A DNA stretch of 64,000 bases from Flavimaribacter sp024343425 (GTDB lineage: Bacteria; Pseudomonadota; Alphaproteobacteria; Rhizobiales; Rhizobiaceae), in contig OZ245773.1 of the NCBI GenBank assembly GCA_965227645.1, positions 1,178,001 through 1,242,000 of the forward strand. Reading direction: 5' to 3'. Under the pieces are notes generated by a model. It saw only the letters and a program-made list of their open reading frames with translations. It had not been told where the DNA came from and did not search any database. Made by a program: the position numbers and the translations under genes. Of this stretch, positions 1 through 8,275 are shown piece by piece; the stretch's first letter is position 1, and the number at the start of each line of letters is the position of its first letter.

Positions 1-281
1 ACATAACCGAATTCGGCAATGCCGGTCTCGACGGCTTCCAGCACGCCTTTGACGTCTGCGACGGATCCGGCGTAGGCCTCTGTCCATTCGATGGAATGCT
101 CGCCCTGTTCCTCAAGGCGGCGATTGACTTCCGGTATGAAGAAATCGCGGATATTCGCGACGCCCTTGGTGATCGGCGGATGACCGGCCACGACAGTGAA
201 TGAAAAAGTCTCCGCATGTGCGAGGCCGGATGCGGCGGCGAGCGCCAGAAACGCCACGCCGGTTTTGAGAATGGTTTTCAT
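1..281 (-). CDS. TRAP transporter solute-binding protein (DctP family), N-terminal part
   Basis: Partial gene; the C-terminal part lies beyond the window edge. The ATG at 281 follows a strong ribosome site (gggagg) and opens a signal peptide (MKTILKTGVAFLALAAASG, cleavage probably after AHA). The mature start resembles the DctP protein at 33120-34196: both have an FTVVAGHPP / ITVVSGYPP opening, an IPEV/IPAV segment, and a motif in which a glycine-rich stretch is followed by a LEAVxxGIAxxG helix. DctP proteins are periplasmic receptors that hand organic acids to a DctQM membrane pair, presumably encoded further left. It lies 22 bp downstream of the TetR gene on the same strand, so the two probably share a transcript. 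The substrate is unknown. Confidence 0.85.
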   Translation of the reverse strand, partial: MKTILKTGVAFLALAAASGLAHAETFSFTVVAGHPPITKGVANIRDFFIPEVNRRLEEQGEHSIEWTEAYAGSVADVKGVLEAVETGIAEFGY

Positions 282-303
282 GCTTTCCTCCCTTAGATTG
301 AAT

Positions 304-1020
304 TTAGTCGTCTACAGGTGAGCCTCCCGCCTGTTCGGGATGTCCGTCATCATCCGGACCGGCCTGGTTTCCGATCAGAAAGGCGCCGGTCAGAAAATCG
401 ACAAGCTGCGATCTGAGAACCCGCTTGTCGGCGGGTTTGCAAAGTCCTCCCGAGAGCCTTTGCAGCCGACTTTCAGGGCCGTCGTCGCTCAAAGTCATCA
501 AAATGGAGCCGACCATGAAATGGTAGCGCCAGTGCACCTCGGCGGGGCCCAACTGAGGCGCAGCGTTGCCCAGGGCGACCACATAGCGTTCCGCAACACG
601 GTCAAGTTCGTTGCGGACGACAGCGCGCGTCCATTCGTTTGGTTCGACGCGATGTTTGAGAACCAGTCTCGCAAGGAGCAGGCCTGTCCGCGGGTCGTCC
701 TCGTTTACATAGGCGTCCACGAACGATTCGATGACCGCGCGCAGATCCGGGCGCGCATTCTTTGCGCGCGCTTCCGTCTCGATCCGATCCAGATTCGCCA
801 GCCTACGGACCGTCGATCGATGAGCGACATCGCGAAAGACTTCCGTTGCGAGGTTGTCCTTGCCGCCAAAGTGATAGTTGACCGCCGCCGTGTTGGCGCC
901 GGCTTTTTCGGCGAGCGCGCGTGTCGTCACGCCGCCAATGCCGTGAGTGGCGAACATCTCTTCCGCGACGTGGCGGATCCGGCTTTTCGTCTGTTTTTCA
1001 ATCGAATGATTCAAACGCAT
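304..1020 (-). CDS. TetR/AcrR family transcriptional regulator
   Basis: 238 aa from the ATG at 1020. The N-terminal TetR helix-turn-helix (about residues 10-58) is clear: RIRHVAEEMFATHGIGGVTT then ALAEKAGANTAAVNYHFGGK, a canonical recognition helix plus YHF. The C-terminal ligand domain is of the larger AcrR type, and the acidic tail (DDDGHPEQAGG) is probably disordered. In-frame starts at 1044 (ATG) and 1065 (TTG) are possible, but promoter elements upstream suggest transcription begins at about 1020 and the mRNA is leaderless. Duplicated palindromes over that promoter suggest autorepression. The TRAP receptor gene follows 22 bp downstream and is the likely target operon. Confidence 0.88.
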   Translation of the reverse strand: MRLNHSIEKQTKSRIRHVAEEMFATHGIGGVTTRALAEKAGANTAAVNYHFGGKDNLATEVFRDVAHRSTVRRLANLDRIETEARAKNARPDLRAVIESFVDAYVNEDDPRTGLLLARLVLKHRVEPNEWTRAVVRNELDRVAERYVVALGNAAPQLGPAEVHWRYHFMVGSILMTLSDDGPESRLQRLSGGLCKPADKRVLRSQLVDFLTGAFLIGNQAGPDDDGHPEQAGGSPVDD

Positions 1021-1051
1021 GTTTAAATCAAACCATTGAAACATGCGTTTG
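1012..1051. promoter_or_regulatory. Duplicated TetR operator over the tetR promoter
   Basis: CAAACGCATGTTT (1012-1024) and its exact reverse complement AAACATGCGTTTG (1039-1051) form a perfect 13-bp inverted repeat. Each arm is itself a quasi-palindrome (AAAC....GTTT), so this reads as two dimer sites 27 bp apart centre to centre. On the minus strand a TTGACA (1055-1050) and a weak -10 (TTTGAT, 1032-1027) place the start of transcription near 1020. One site then lies over the start point and the other between -35 and -10. Binding by the adjacent TetR protein is inferred. Confidence 0.7.
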
Positions 1052-1055
1052 TCAA

Positions 1056-1390
1056 ATTTGCGCAAGTTTCAATTCTTGCGACGCATGCTGATTTTGTGGA
1101 CATTGCCACATTCCAGCCCGGCGAAATCGCTATGTTCACCGCTACCAAATCTGGCGATTCAGGGTGCGACAGCGATGGGTAGATATTCGTATTCGGCAGG
1201 CGCTTCCAGTTCGGGGAGCAGGATCGGCAATGATCGCAAACCGCAGTCGCTGCCGGGCATTCAGCAAACGGATTGTCGGCGTCGCGGAACGGCGGTTGCG
1301 GGTCACTGCATTGGCCGGGATCGCTAACAGGCAGGCTTGCTTTCACGGCGGCGGAGCGTTTAATTCCCCACGATGACGGGGAGCCTGTTG
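1056..1390. other. Intergenic region between tetR and the MORN gene
   Basis: Beyond the tetR promoter I see no gene here. A short inverted repeat TGTGG-N6-CCACA lies at 1095-1110 and may be a protein-binding site or chance. The ribosome site of the MORN gene (ggggag) is at 1380-1385. Confidence 0.4.
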
Positions 1391-2743
1391 ATGATCCGCA
1401 TTCTGATACTTCTTCTGGCGCTGACGGTCCCGGCCCTAACGGGGGAAACGCCGAACAGTCCATTTGATGAAGCAAGACGATTATTGTTCAATTTCGGCTA
1501 TCTCGATGAGGTCGACGCTGATCGTGACGCGCTGGCGAAGGCGATCCGTCTCTATCAGAGCGACTGGAAACTTACGGAAACAGGACTTGTCGACGACGAT
1601 CTGATCGCCCGCCTGAAGCGGGACCATCCCGCCACGAAATCCAGAATGCAAATGGCCGAAGGACAAGCGTGTCTGGTCAGGAATTCCCACCCCCAGGCCC
1701 AGGAAACGATAAGCTATGAGGGTCCTTGCGTTGACGGCGTTGCCAGTGGGTCAGGACATATTTCTTTTAGGTATCTTCTCAAAGGCGAGTGGCGCGAAGG
1801 CTCCTATGAGGGGCAACTGAAGAACGGCGTTATGGATGGATACGGCGTTTCGATTCCCGGAGACGGCGCGCGTTACGAAGGCGGGTTTCGCGACGGTCGT
1901 TATCACGGTCACGGCGTGAAGTCCTGGCCAAGCGGCGATCGCTTCGAAGGCGACCATGCCAATGGCAAGAGAAACGGTCGGGGCGTCTACACCTGGGCGA
2001 AGAGTGGAAACCGGTACGAAGGGGAGTATGTCGACGGGAGACGCGAGGGGTTCGGCGTGTTCAGTTTCAAGAACGGCAACCGGTACACAGGACACTTCGC
2101 CGACAATAAAAGAAACGGCTTCGGTATCTTCGAGTGGTCTGACGGTACACGCTATCTGGGAACTTATGTCGATAATCTGAGAGACGGCTACGGACGTCAT
2201 GAATGGTCGAGCGGCGCCAGATATGAAGGCGACTACAGAAATGGCGATAGAACTGGCCACGGGGTTATGGAATGGCCCAATGGAAACCGATACGAGGGCG
2301 ATTTCCTTGCCGGGCGAGTAACGGGTGCGGGCAAGTTTGTCGAGCCGGATGGCGGCTTCTATGAAGGCGAATTTCTCGACGGCGAATTTCACGGGAAAGG
2401 TCTGCGGATATTCCCCAGCGGCAATCAATTCATTGGAGAGTGGAAAAACGGTTGGGCGGATGGCCACGGGGTGAATGTCAGCGTCGACGGCGGCGTCTAC
2501 GAGGGCGAACTCAGGGACAACTTGTACAATGGTCACGGTGTCATGACCTGGTACGACGGTATGCGCTACGAAGGCGCGTGGGTCGATGGACAGCCGCACG
2601 GACACGGCGTTCTGACAGACGCCGATGGCGCGCCCTATGAAGGCGAATGGAAGGCCGGGTGCTATTCGGATTTCTGGATCAACACGACCCCGGAGGCGTG
2701 TGGCCACGAAGAGACGACGGAAACCGGCGACGACGCCGACTGA
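1391..2743 (+). CDS. Secreted MORN-repeat protein with N-terminal peptidoglycan-binding-like domain
   Basis: 450 aa from the ATG at 1391, chosen over 1373 because ggggag lies 6 nt upstream and a signal peptide (MIRILILLLALTVPALTG) then starts at residue 1. Residues about 27-70 resemble a PG_binding_1 fold (ARRLLFNFGYLDEVDADRDA then AIRLYQSDWKLTETGLVDD). After a Cys-containing linker, about twelve tandem 23-residue MORN repeats run from near residue 138 to near residue 415 (pattern YEGxxxxGxxxGxGxxxxxxGxR), with a partial thirteenth. The C-terminus is acidic and has a Cys pair. MORN repeats form an elongated beta-sheet that binds proteins or lipids. The secreted location and wall-binding domain suggest an envelope scaffold; no enzymatic function is visible. 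Confidence 0.85.
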   Translation: MIRILILLLALTVPALTGETPNSPFDEARRLLFNFGYLDEVDADRDALAKAIRLYQSDWKLTETGLVDDDLIARLKRDHPATKSRMQMAEGQACLVRNSHPQAQETISYEGPCVDGVASGSGHISFRYLLKGEWREGSYEGQLKNGVMDGYGVSIPGDGARYEGGFRDGRYHGHGVKSWPSGDRFEGDHANGKRNGRGVYTWAKSGNRYEGEYVDGRREGFGVFSFKNGNRYTGHFADNKRNGFGIFEWSDGTRYLGTYVDNLRDGYGRHEWSSGARYEGDYRNGDRTGHGVMEWPNGNRYEGDFLAGRVTGAGKFVEPDGGFYEGEFLDGEFHGKGLRIFPSGNQFIGEWKNGWADGHGVNVSVDGGVYEGELRDNLYNGHGVMTWYDGMRYEGAWVDGQPHGHGVLTDADGAPYEGEWKAGCYSDFWINTTPEACGHEETTETGDDAD

Positions 2744-2779
2744 TGATCCGTTACCCTCCGCTGTCGCCCGGCGGCAATA

Positions 2780-3217
2780 TCAGGTCAATGCAGCCATCTG
2801 TTCGTCCAGATACTGCCGAATGTCGTCAGGCGGTTCCATGGACCGGCGTGTTTCCGGATTGAAGAACACGTTGACTGATTGCGAGACGACGCAGCACTTG
2901 TCACCCTGGAAGATTGCATACTGGCTGGTGATGGAGCGGCCGCCCACGGCGGCCAGACGTCCGCCGACCTCCACAGTGTCCGGATAGAGAATCTCCTGCA
3001 AATAGTCGACAGTCATGTTTGCGAGCACCATCCTGCGGTCAGGCAGGCGATCGCCGAACAGATTGTGCATGAAGCCCACGCGCCCCGATTCCAGATAGGC
3101 CGTGATCGCAACATTGTTGATGTGCTGATTGGGATCCTGATCGGAGTAGCGCAGGGTCACGGGCGTGAATATTGAATAGGCACCGCGTTCGCGCGGGATC
3201 GTCTTTTCTGTCGGCAT
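2780..3217 (-). CDS. Acyl-CoA thioesterase, 4HBT/YbgC-like hotdog fold
   Basis: 145 aa, typical length of a single-hotdog thioesterase. The hallmark segment is present: VTLRYSDQDPNQHINNVAI, with the catalytic-region Asp after Tyr-Ser and the conserved HINN, followed by the long hotdog helix (YLESGRVGFM). Members hydrolyse acyl-CoA thioesters in the cytoplasm; the acyl chain cannot be told. It lies 9 bp downstream of the CurA-like reductase on the same strand, so the pair is probably co-transcribed. It converges on the MORN gene with a gap of 36 bp. Confidence 0.85.
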   Translation of the reverse strand: MPTEKTIPRERGAYSIFTPVTLRYSDQDPNQHINNVAITAYLESGRVGFMHNLFGDRLPDRRMVLANMTVDYLQEILYPDTVEVGGRLAAVGGRSITSQYAIFQGDKCCVVSQSVNVFFNPETRRSMEPPDDIRQYLDEQMAALT

Positions 3218-3226
3218 GTCTGGCGG

Positions 3227-4291
3227 TTACTTCCGTGTGGGATCTTCGGAGACGGCGACAAGCTGCTTGCCGAAGTTGCCGCCTTCAAGCAGTGAAATCA
3301 ATGCCTGCGGAGCTGCTTCCAGCCCTTCGGCGATGGTTTCCCGGTATTTTATGCGGCCGTCCCTGACCATCGGGCCGACGTGATCGAGGAACTCGGGAAA
3401 CTGGTCGTAGTGATCGGTCACGATGAAGCCCCGCACGCTCAGGCGTTTGACGAGGATCGCCCGCCAGGTTCTGGGCAGATGATTCTGGCCTTCCGAAGCG
3501 CCTTCGCCCAGGCCGCCGGCGTTGTACCAGGAAATCACGCCGCAGATCGGGATCCGGCCGAACGTGTTCATGAGCGGGAGCACGGCTTCCAGCGTCTTGC
3601 CCCCGACATTCTCGAAATAGATGTCGACGCCACCCGGGCACGCTTCGCCCATTGCGACCCGCAGGTTGTGCGGCGTCGACGCGGCGCGGTGGTCGAGGCA
3701 GGCGTCGAAGCCCAGAGCTTCGGTCGCATAGGCGCATTTTTCCGGTCCGCCGGCGACGCCCACGACGCGCAGCCCCTGCGCCTTGGCGAGTTGGCCGACC
3801 ATTGTGCCGACGGCTCCTGTCGCAGCGCCCACGACAAGTGTTTCGCCTTCCTTCGGGCGGCCGTGAATGTTGAGGCCGGCATAGGCCGTCATGCCGGGCA
3901 TCCCGAGAACGCCGAGATTGGCCGAAAGCGGCGCGACCTCCGGATCGAGTTTCCGCAGGCCCTTGCCGTCGGATACGCCGTGCGTGCACCAGCCGAAGCG
4001 ATGGTCGACAAAATCGCCGACTGCAAAGTCAGGATTGTTGGATTCGATGACCTCGCCGACGCAGCCGCCCTCCATCGTCGCGCCGATTTCGACAGGCGCG
4101 GCGTAGGACGGACCGGCGTCCATGCGACCGCGCATATAGGGGTCGAGAGAAAGCCAGATGGTGCGGACCAGGATCTCGCCGGGACCGGGAACTGGCATCG
4201 GCAGTTCCTCGAGCCGGAAATTGTCCGGCGTAGGCGATCCGTCCGGCCGCGAAGCAAGCACGATCCGTTTCATTGTTTCGTTGCTCATCAT
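3227..4291 (-). CDS. curA: NADPH-dependent 2-enoyl reductase, zinc-free MDR family (CurA/leukotriene B4 dehydrogenase-like)
   Basis: 354 aa, a normal family length. Features: N-terminal GroES-like domain with LPMPVPGPGEILVRTIWLSL and DPYMRGRM, typical of the CurA/YncB/LTB4DH group; a Rossmann segment with VGAATGAVGTMVGQLAK; no structural-zinc Cys cluster. These enzymes reduce the C=C bond of enones with NADPH. Two ATG codons (4291 and 4288) follow an AGGAGG ribosome site and either could start. The thioesterase gene follows on the same strand. The symbol reflects family resemblance, not proven curcumin reduction. Confidence 0.85.
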   Translation of the reverse strand: MMSNETMKRIVLASRPDGSPTPDNFRLEELPMPVPGPGEILVRTIWLSLDPYMRGRMDAGPSYAAPVEIGATMEGGCVGEVIESNNPDFAVGDFVDHRFGWCTHGVSDGKGLRKLDPEVAPLSANLGVLGMPGMTAYAGLNIHGRPKEGETLVVGAATGAVGTMVGQLAKAQGLRVVGVAGGPEKCAYATEALGFDACLDHRAASTPHNLRVAMGEACPGGVDIYFENVGGKTLEAVLPLMNTFGRIPICGVISWYNAGGLGEGASEGQNHLPRTWRAILVKRLSVRGFIVTDHYDQFPEFLDHVGPMVRDGRIKYRETIAEGLEAAPQALISLLEGGNFGKQLVAVSEDPTRK

Positions 4292-4331
4292 CTTTCCTCC
4301 TGATTGCTGGCCGGACAGCGCCGGCCCCGCT

Positions 4332-4694
4332 TCATTTGTCTTTTATCGTGATCTCGAAATCTTGCGTCTTCGCAGGTGGTGCGTCTTCCCATGGGCGCAA
4401 ATAGCCATAGACGAGTTTGGCGTCGCCGGGCGAAAGCGGCGTGACCTCAATCGACAGAACCTGTGGCGCGCCGACCTTTGCGCTGCCTTCCTCGACTGGG
4501 GCCCAGCCGAGCTCCTTCAATTCCAGATGATCGAGGCCGCTGCTTTGATCGTCGACGAGGCGCCATGTGTAGCCCGTGGAGGGTATGCCGTCGAGACGAA
4601 GGGTAAGCGTGGCGCCCACGACCGCATCGATCGTCTCGGCCGTCGCTGGCGAGACGGAGAGCAGCATTGCGGCGATGGCGGCGCGAATCCTCAT
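4332..4694 (-). CDS. Chagasin-type cysteine protease inhibitor (MEROPS I42)
   Basis: 120 aa. A signal peptide (MRIRAAIAAMLLSVSPATAE) is followed by a chagasin fold recognised by two of its three inhibitory-loop motifs: GIPSTGYTW (family NPTTGYxW) and YLRPWED (family RPWE). The intervening GAPQVLSIEV segment matches the expected strand. Family members block papain-like cysteine proteases by a tripartite loop wedge. Export to the periplasm is expected. The gene stands alone between the reductase (same strand) and a divergent phosphoesterase. The Asn of the first loop is replaced (IPSTG), so inhibitory strength is uncertain. Confidence 0.8.
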   Translation of the reverse strand: MRIRAAIAAMLLSVSPATAETIDAVVGATLTLRLDGIPSTGYTWRLVDDQSSGLDHLELKELGWAPVEEGSAKVGAPQVLSIEVTPLSPGDAKLVYGYLRPWEDAPPAKTQDFEITIKDK

Positions 4695-4749
4695 GATGCA
4701 TCTTCCCTACAGCAACCGGCAGGAACCGGAAAGACGCTTGTTGACCTCA

Positions 4750-4783
4750 CAAACTGATTCAATCCGCTGGCAAACCGATTCAA
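4750..4783. repeat. Two direct repeats CAAACYGATTCAA, 21 bp apart
   Basis: CAAACTGATTCAA (4750-4762) and CAAACCGATTCAA (4771-4783) differ at one base and are spaced by 21 bp, two helical turns, in the divergent gap between the chagasin-type gene and the metallophosphoesterase. The phasing is typical of an activator binding tandem sites on one DNA face. The binding protein is unknown. Confidence 0.5.
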
Positions 4784-4896
4784 CTCTTGTGGATTTACGC
4801 CATGAAATCATTGGTTTTTCCGAATTCCTGACCACGCCGCTTGTCCGAAGCGCCTCACCTCGATAGTTTGCTGCCATTCGAGTTCGGATTTTTTTC

Positions 4897-5703
4897 ATGA
4901 AGTGTCTTATTGTTTCGGATCTGCATTACAATCTGAAAAAATACGACTTCGTTCTTTCCGCCGCAGAGCATGTGGATCTGGTCGTTCTGGCTGGCGATTT
5001 CCTGGAAATATCGCTGTATATCGACCGCAAGGCGCAGGCGGTGGTCGTTCAGAATTATTTCCGACGGATTCGCGAAAAAGCGCCGCTCCTGATCTGTTCC
5101 GGCAACCATGATCTCGACCAGCGCAATGCGGCGGGAGAGATGTGTTCAAGGTGGGTCGACAGGATGCGGCTCTACAACGTTCACACCGACGGCGATTCCA
5201 TCGTGATCGACGACACGCTCTTCAGCATGTGCCTGTGGTGGGACGGCGACGCGGGCAAGAAACTGATCGAGGAGCAACTTCGCAAGGGGCACGCAATGCG
5301 GCCGGATCGCTGGGTCTGGGTCCACCACGCCCCGCCGGCGGGGTCACCGACAAGCTGGAACGGAAAGCGCTCTTACGGCGATCAGGAACTGCATGGCTGG
5401 ATAGAAACCTGGCAGCCGGATCTGGTCTTCTGCGGTCATGTCCACCAGGCGCCCTTCGTGGCAAAAGGATCCTGGATCGATCGTATCGGGAAGACCATCG
5501 TCTTCAACGGCGGTCACCAGTTGGGCGCCCTGCCGTCCTACATCCTCCTGGATACGGAAACGTGGCATGTCTATTGGCGCGGCCAATCGGGAACGCGCAG
5601 CGCCAATTTGAGCGAACCACTTCCGACGGCTGAGGACTGGACCGAGGACGTTCCGGACTGGGTTTTTACTATGTGTCGTCTGGAAGCTCGTCATCTGGCA
5701 TGA
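4897..5703 (+). CDS. Calcineurin-like metallophosphoesterase
   Basis: 268 aa with all phosphoesterase metal motifs in order: SDLHYN (residues 7-12), GDFLE, CSGNHD and FCGHVHQ with a downstream His (GGHQ). Such proteins are cytoplasmic di-metal enzymes that hydrolyse phosphodiesters or monoesters; the substrate cannot be read from sequence. An insert between GNHD and the C-terminal half carries WWDGDAGKK and WVHHAPP. The start at 4897 keeps the first beta strand (MKCLIVSDLH). The last 35 bp overlap the 3' end of the convergent cyclic-nucleotide-binding gene. A second, different phosphoesterase lies at 45145. Confidence 0.85.
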   Translation: MKCLIVSDLHYNLKKYDFVLSAAEHVDLVVLAGDFLEISLYIDRKAQAVVVQNYFRRIREKAPLLICSGNHDLDQRNAAGEMCSRWVDRMRLYNVHTDGDSIVIDDTLFSMCLWWDGDAGKKLIEEQLRKGHAMRPDRWVWVHHAPPAGSPTSWNGKRSYGDQELHGWIETWQPDLVFCGHVHQAPFVAKGSWIDRIGKTIVFNGGHQLGALPSYILLDTETWHVYWRGQSGTRSANLSEPLPTAEDWTEDVPDWVFTMCRLEARHLA

Positions 5704-6148
5704 ACTGTTCGTCCTGCTCATGCGCGAGTGATTCAAGCACTTCGTCGACCATCCCGAAATGGTCCTTGTATTCCTGAAACTGTCGCTTGAGATCGACCAG
5801 ATAGGCGGTGGAGTTGCTGAGCCGCATGGCCAGGAGATGGGCGATGGGCAGAAGGAAAGACGGATTGTCTTCGATAAACTTCTTGGCGCCGTCGACGATA
5901 TGCACCTTCGCATCGGTCGCAGCGCGCACGTTGGCTGTGTGATCGGCATCCAGCAGGATCGACATTTCACCGAAGACCGAACCTGGCTCGGTGACCATGG
6001 CGATCGAGACGTCGCCCCGGTAAACCTCAAGCGCGCCTTCCGCCAGGACGAAAAGCCGATCCGAGCGGTGGCCCTCCGTCATTATGATTTCGCCTTCGGT
6101 TAGCTGCGCCGGTTCCCGGTCGCTGAAATATCGCAGTATGGACGACAT
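5669..6148 (-). CDS. Cyclic-nucleotide-binding-domain protein (Crp-like sensor without HTH)
   Basis: 159 aa. Residues about 8-120 form a CNB beta-roll: ELTEGEIIMTEGHRSDRLFV, then GSVFGEMSILLDADHTANVRA, which is the phosphate-binding cassette (GEMS, with TANVRA in place of the usual RxAxVRA, so the key Arg seems to be Thr). No helix-turn-helix follows; the C-terminus is helical (LVDLKRQFQEYKDHF) and acidic. Such stand-alone CNB proteins act as regulatory subunits. Loss of the canonical Arg means cAMP binding is doubtful. It is convergent with and overlaps the phosphoesterase. Confidence 0.8.
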   Translation of the reverse strand: MSSILRYFSDREPAQLTEGEIIMTEGHRSDRLFVLAEGALEVYRGDVSIAMVTEPGSVFGEMSILLDADHTANVRAATDAKVHIVDGAKKFIEDNPSFLLPIAHLLAMRLSNSTAYLVDLKRQFQEYKDHFGMVDEVLESLAHEQDEQFMPDDELPDDT

Positions 6149-6252
6149 GGACTCACAAATATGCTGGCCGCCTTGACAATTTACGATGCGGCTTCAGCGC
6201 CAACACAAACACATATGGGTGCGGTTTTGCAAATCATCTTGCTGCCGGCATG

Positions 6253-6282
6253 AAAAAGGGCGGTCCGTTTCCGGGCCGCCCT
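6253..6282 (-). terminator. Rho-independent terminator of the OmpA-like gene
   Basis: An 11-bp GC-rich stem (6257-6267 pairing with 6272-6282, one G-U) with a 4-nt loop is followed on the minus strand by five U (6257-6253). It lies 26 bp beyond the stop codon of the OmpA-like gene. Confidence 0.85.
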
Positions 6283-6307
6283 GTCTGCAGAATCCTCGGA
6301 ATCCCGA

Positions 6308-8143
6308 TTATCCGGCGCGCCGATCCAGCAACGGCGTGATGTTGCGGATCGTCACCCGGCGATTGCGCCATTCGTCATAGGGCGTATCGATCTTCAGATA
6401 CTGCTCGCCATAACCCTGAATAACCAGATTTTCCGGCGGCACGTCATAGGCCTCCACCAGTATCTGCGCCACGGTTTCCGCGCGACGGTCGGACAGTGTG
6501 AGATTGTAGATGTCCGAGCCCACGGCGTCCGTGTGCCCTTCAACCAGAAAAAGCGCATTCGGGTCGCGATCGATGACGTCGAGCATGCCGCCGGCGATGT
6601 CGGCGAGATACGGAACCTGTGACGGCCCGACATAGGCGCTCCCGGAGGCGAAATTGACCGAATCGAGATCGACCCGCCGAACCATGGCGCGAACGCGTTC
6701 ATTCTCGCGAATGTCGCGCAGCGTGTAGTCATGGGTGACTTCCGCGACCGGAGGCGCCGACCATACGTCAGCCAGCTGGCGACGGCCGTAGCCGCCGCTT
6801 TCCACGACATACTGGTCGTAGGGAATGGTGATCTGGAGCGGCGGAAGCTGCCGGTCGTAATTGACGGGCCTCTGGCGGTCGTCGCGGGTGTCGAACATGA
6901 CCACCTGCTCGCCATTGGGAAACACCTTCACGCGGCGCAGCACATAGCCGCCGGGATCGCGCACCGTGATGATCTGAACGCCGTTGCGGCGGGTAATGAT
7001 CTCCCGCGTCATGCCATTGCGCATGCGTTCGTATTCGACGTCCCTGCTGTCATGACGGAAGAGCGCGCTTTCGTCCTTGCGAACATAGTAGCGGCCGTCG
7101 CGCTCAACGACGAAACGGTCGCCTTCGTCTTCCACGACGCGTCCCCCGAGAGCAGGGGCCAGCACGCCGACTGCTATGCCTGCGGCAGCGGCGCCGATCA
7201 GCGCTTCACGATTGCGTCTCGCATCCTCGCGCCTGTCCTGCTCGGCCCGGCGCAGGCGATAGCGTTGACGCTCGGTGATGTTTTCGGGAACCACAGCGAC
7301 CGGACGCTCTTCGGCTGCCTCGATCTGCTGTTCGACGGGCGCTTCCGCAATCGGCTTCGGCTTGGGAGCGTCCGGTTGGGGGCGCGGCGCCGCTTGCCGT
7401 TTTTCCGGCGGTCTGCGACGCGGCTCTTCAGTCACGGCGTCGCGCGGTTCGCTGCGGTTGGTTTCCGCATTCTGGCGATCCTGATCGCCCCGCTGACGCT
7501 GACCAGCTTCATTCTTGTTGTTCCTTCTTGGCTGGTCAGCCGTCGTGGCGGGTTTTTCCTTTGGTTCGGGAGCAGCCGTTTCCATCCCTTCGGGCTTGGG
7601 CTCCGGCTTCGGAGCGGCTTCTTCAACCGGCTTCGGCTCGGGTTTTGGAGCAGCCTCTTCAACCGGCTTCGGTTCAGGCGTTGGCGCGGCCTGTTCTACA
7701 GGCTGTTCCGGACGCTCGGGGCGCTCGGCGCGTTGCGGGCGATTTTCCGGATTTTCCGCCGCGCGCTTGTCGCCTTGCGCACCCTGCGCCGGCTCCGGTT
7801 GCGCATTTTCAGCCGCGTCCTGCGGCTTCTGTCTCTGTTGCTGGCGGTTGTCCGCCTGTTCCCGACGGTTGTCGCGACGCTCGCCGATGGCGCCAGCCAT
7901 GGCGGAGCGGGCGGCGTCGAGCTCCTGCCTGGCTTCTTCCACGCCTTCTCCGGTGGCGCGGGCGCGCTCGAAGTTGCGGCGCGCCTGGTCCAGCCGCTGT
8001 TTTGCTTCACCCATCGTCTGTGCGCTCGCGTGCGTGGCCGCGAACATCGTCGCCCCGGTGACCGCGATAGCCGTTGCAGGCGTCGCCGCCTGGCTGACGA
8101 CGATGGTCAGTGCGGTTGTGGCGTTGAGCAAGCTGCGTAACAT
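6308..8143 (-). CDS. OmpA-family protein with long Pro/Glu/Ala-rich region
   Basis: 611 aa from the ATG at 8143, which follows gagga and opens a signal peptide ending near HASAQT. Order: coiled-coil segment (GEAKQRLDQARRNFERARAT), a low-complexity region of about 200 residues with repeated PKPEPKPVEEAA units that could span the periplasm, a small hydrophobic glycine-rich segment (IGAAAAGIAVGVLAPALGG), a beta-rich domain (DGRYYVRKDE), then a C-terminal OmpA peptidoglycan-binding domain (ALFLVEGHTDAVGSDIYNLT, LSDRRAETV, RRVTIRNI). The protein probably anchors the envelope to the wall. A terminator follows; the LuxR-type gene is divergent. Confidence 0.85.
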   Translation of the reverse strand: MLRSLLNATTALTIVVSQAATPATAIAVTGATMFAATHASAQTMGEAKQRLDQARRNFERARATGEGVEEARQELDAARSAMAGAIGERRDNRREQADNRQQQRQKPQDAAENAQPEPAQGAQGDKRAAENPENRPQRAERPERPEQPVEQAAPTPEPKPVEEAAPKPEPKPVEEAAPKPEPKPEGMETAAPEPKEKPATTADQPRRNNKNEAGQRQRGDQDRQNAETNRSEPRDAVTEEPRRRPPEKRQAAPRPQPDAPKPKPIAEAPVEQQIEAAEERPVAVVPENITERQRYRLRRAEQDRREDARRNREALIGAAAAGIAVGVLAPALGGRVVEDEGDRFVVERDGRYYVRKDESALFRHDSRDVEYERMRNGMTREIITRRNGVQIITVRDPGGYVLRRVKVFPNGEQVVMFDTRDDRQRPVNYDRQLPPLQITIPYDQYVVESGGYGRRQLADVWSAPPVAEVTHDYTLRDIRENERVRAMVRRVDLDSVNFASGSAYVGPSQVPYLADIAGGMLDVIDRDPNALFLVEGHTDAVGSDIYNLTLSDRRAETVAQILVEAYDVPPENLVIQGYGEQYLKIDTPYDEWRNRRVTIRNITPLLDRRAG

Positions 8144-8275
8144 CTGAATTTCCTCGTGAGTCTTGTTATGCCCATCCGCTTGCGGCGGGCTGATTATCTC
8201 AGTATCCGAAACGATCATGGCCGGACTTGGTTCCGATCATTGACGTTTCCGGCCGATCACTAAACACTACGCTGC

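Noticed and set aside
6731..8140. Long open frame opposite the OmpA-like gene (469 codons, plus strand)
   Set aside because: It is a mirror of the Pro/Glu/Ala-rich coding region; the protein is low-complexity, lacks a ribosome site and matches nothing.
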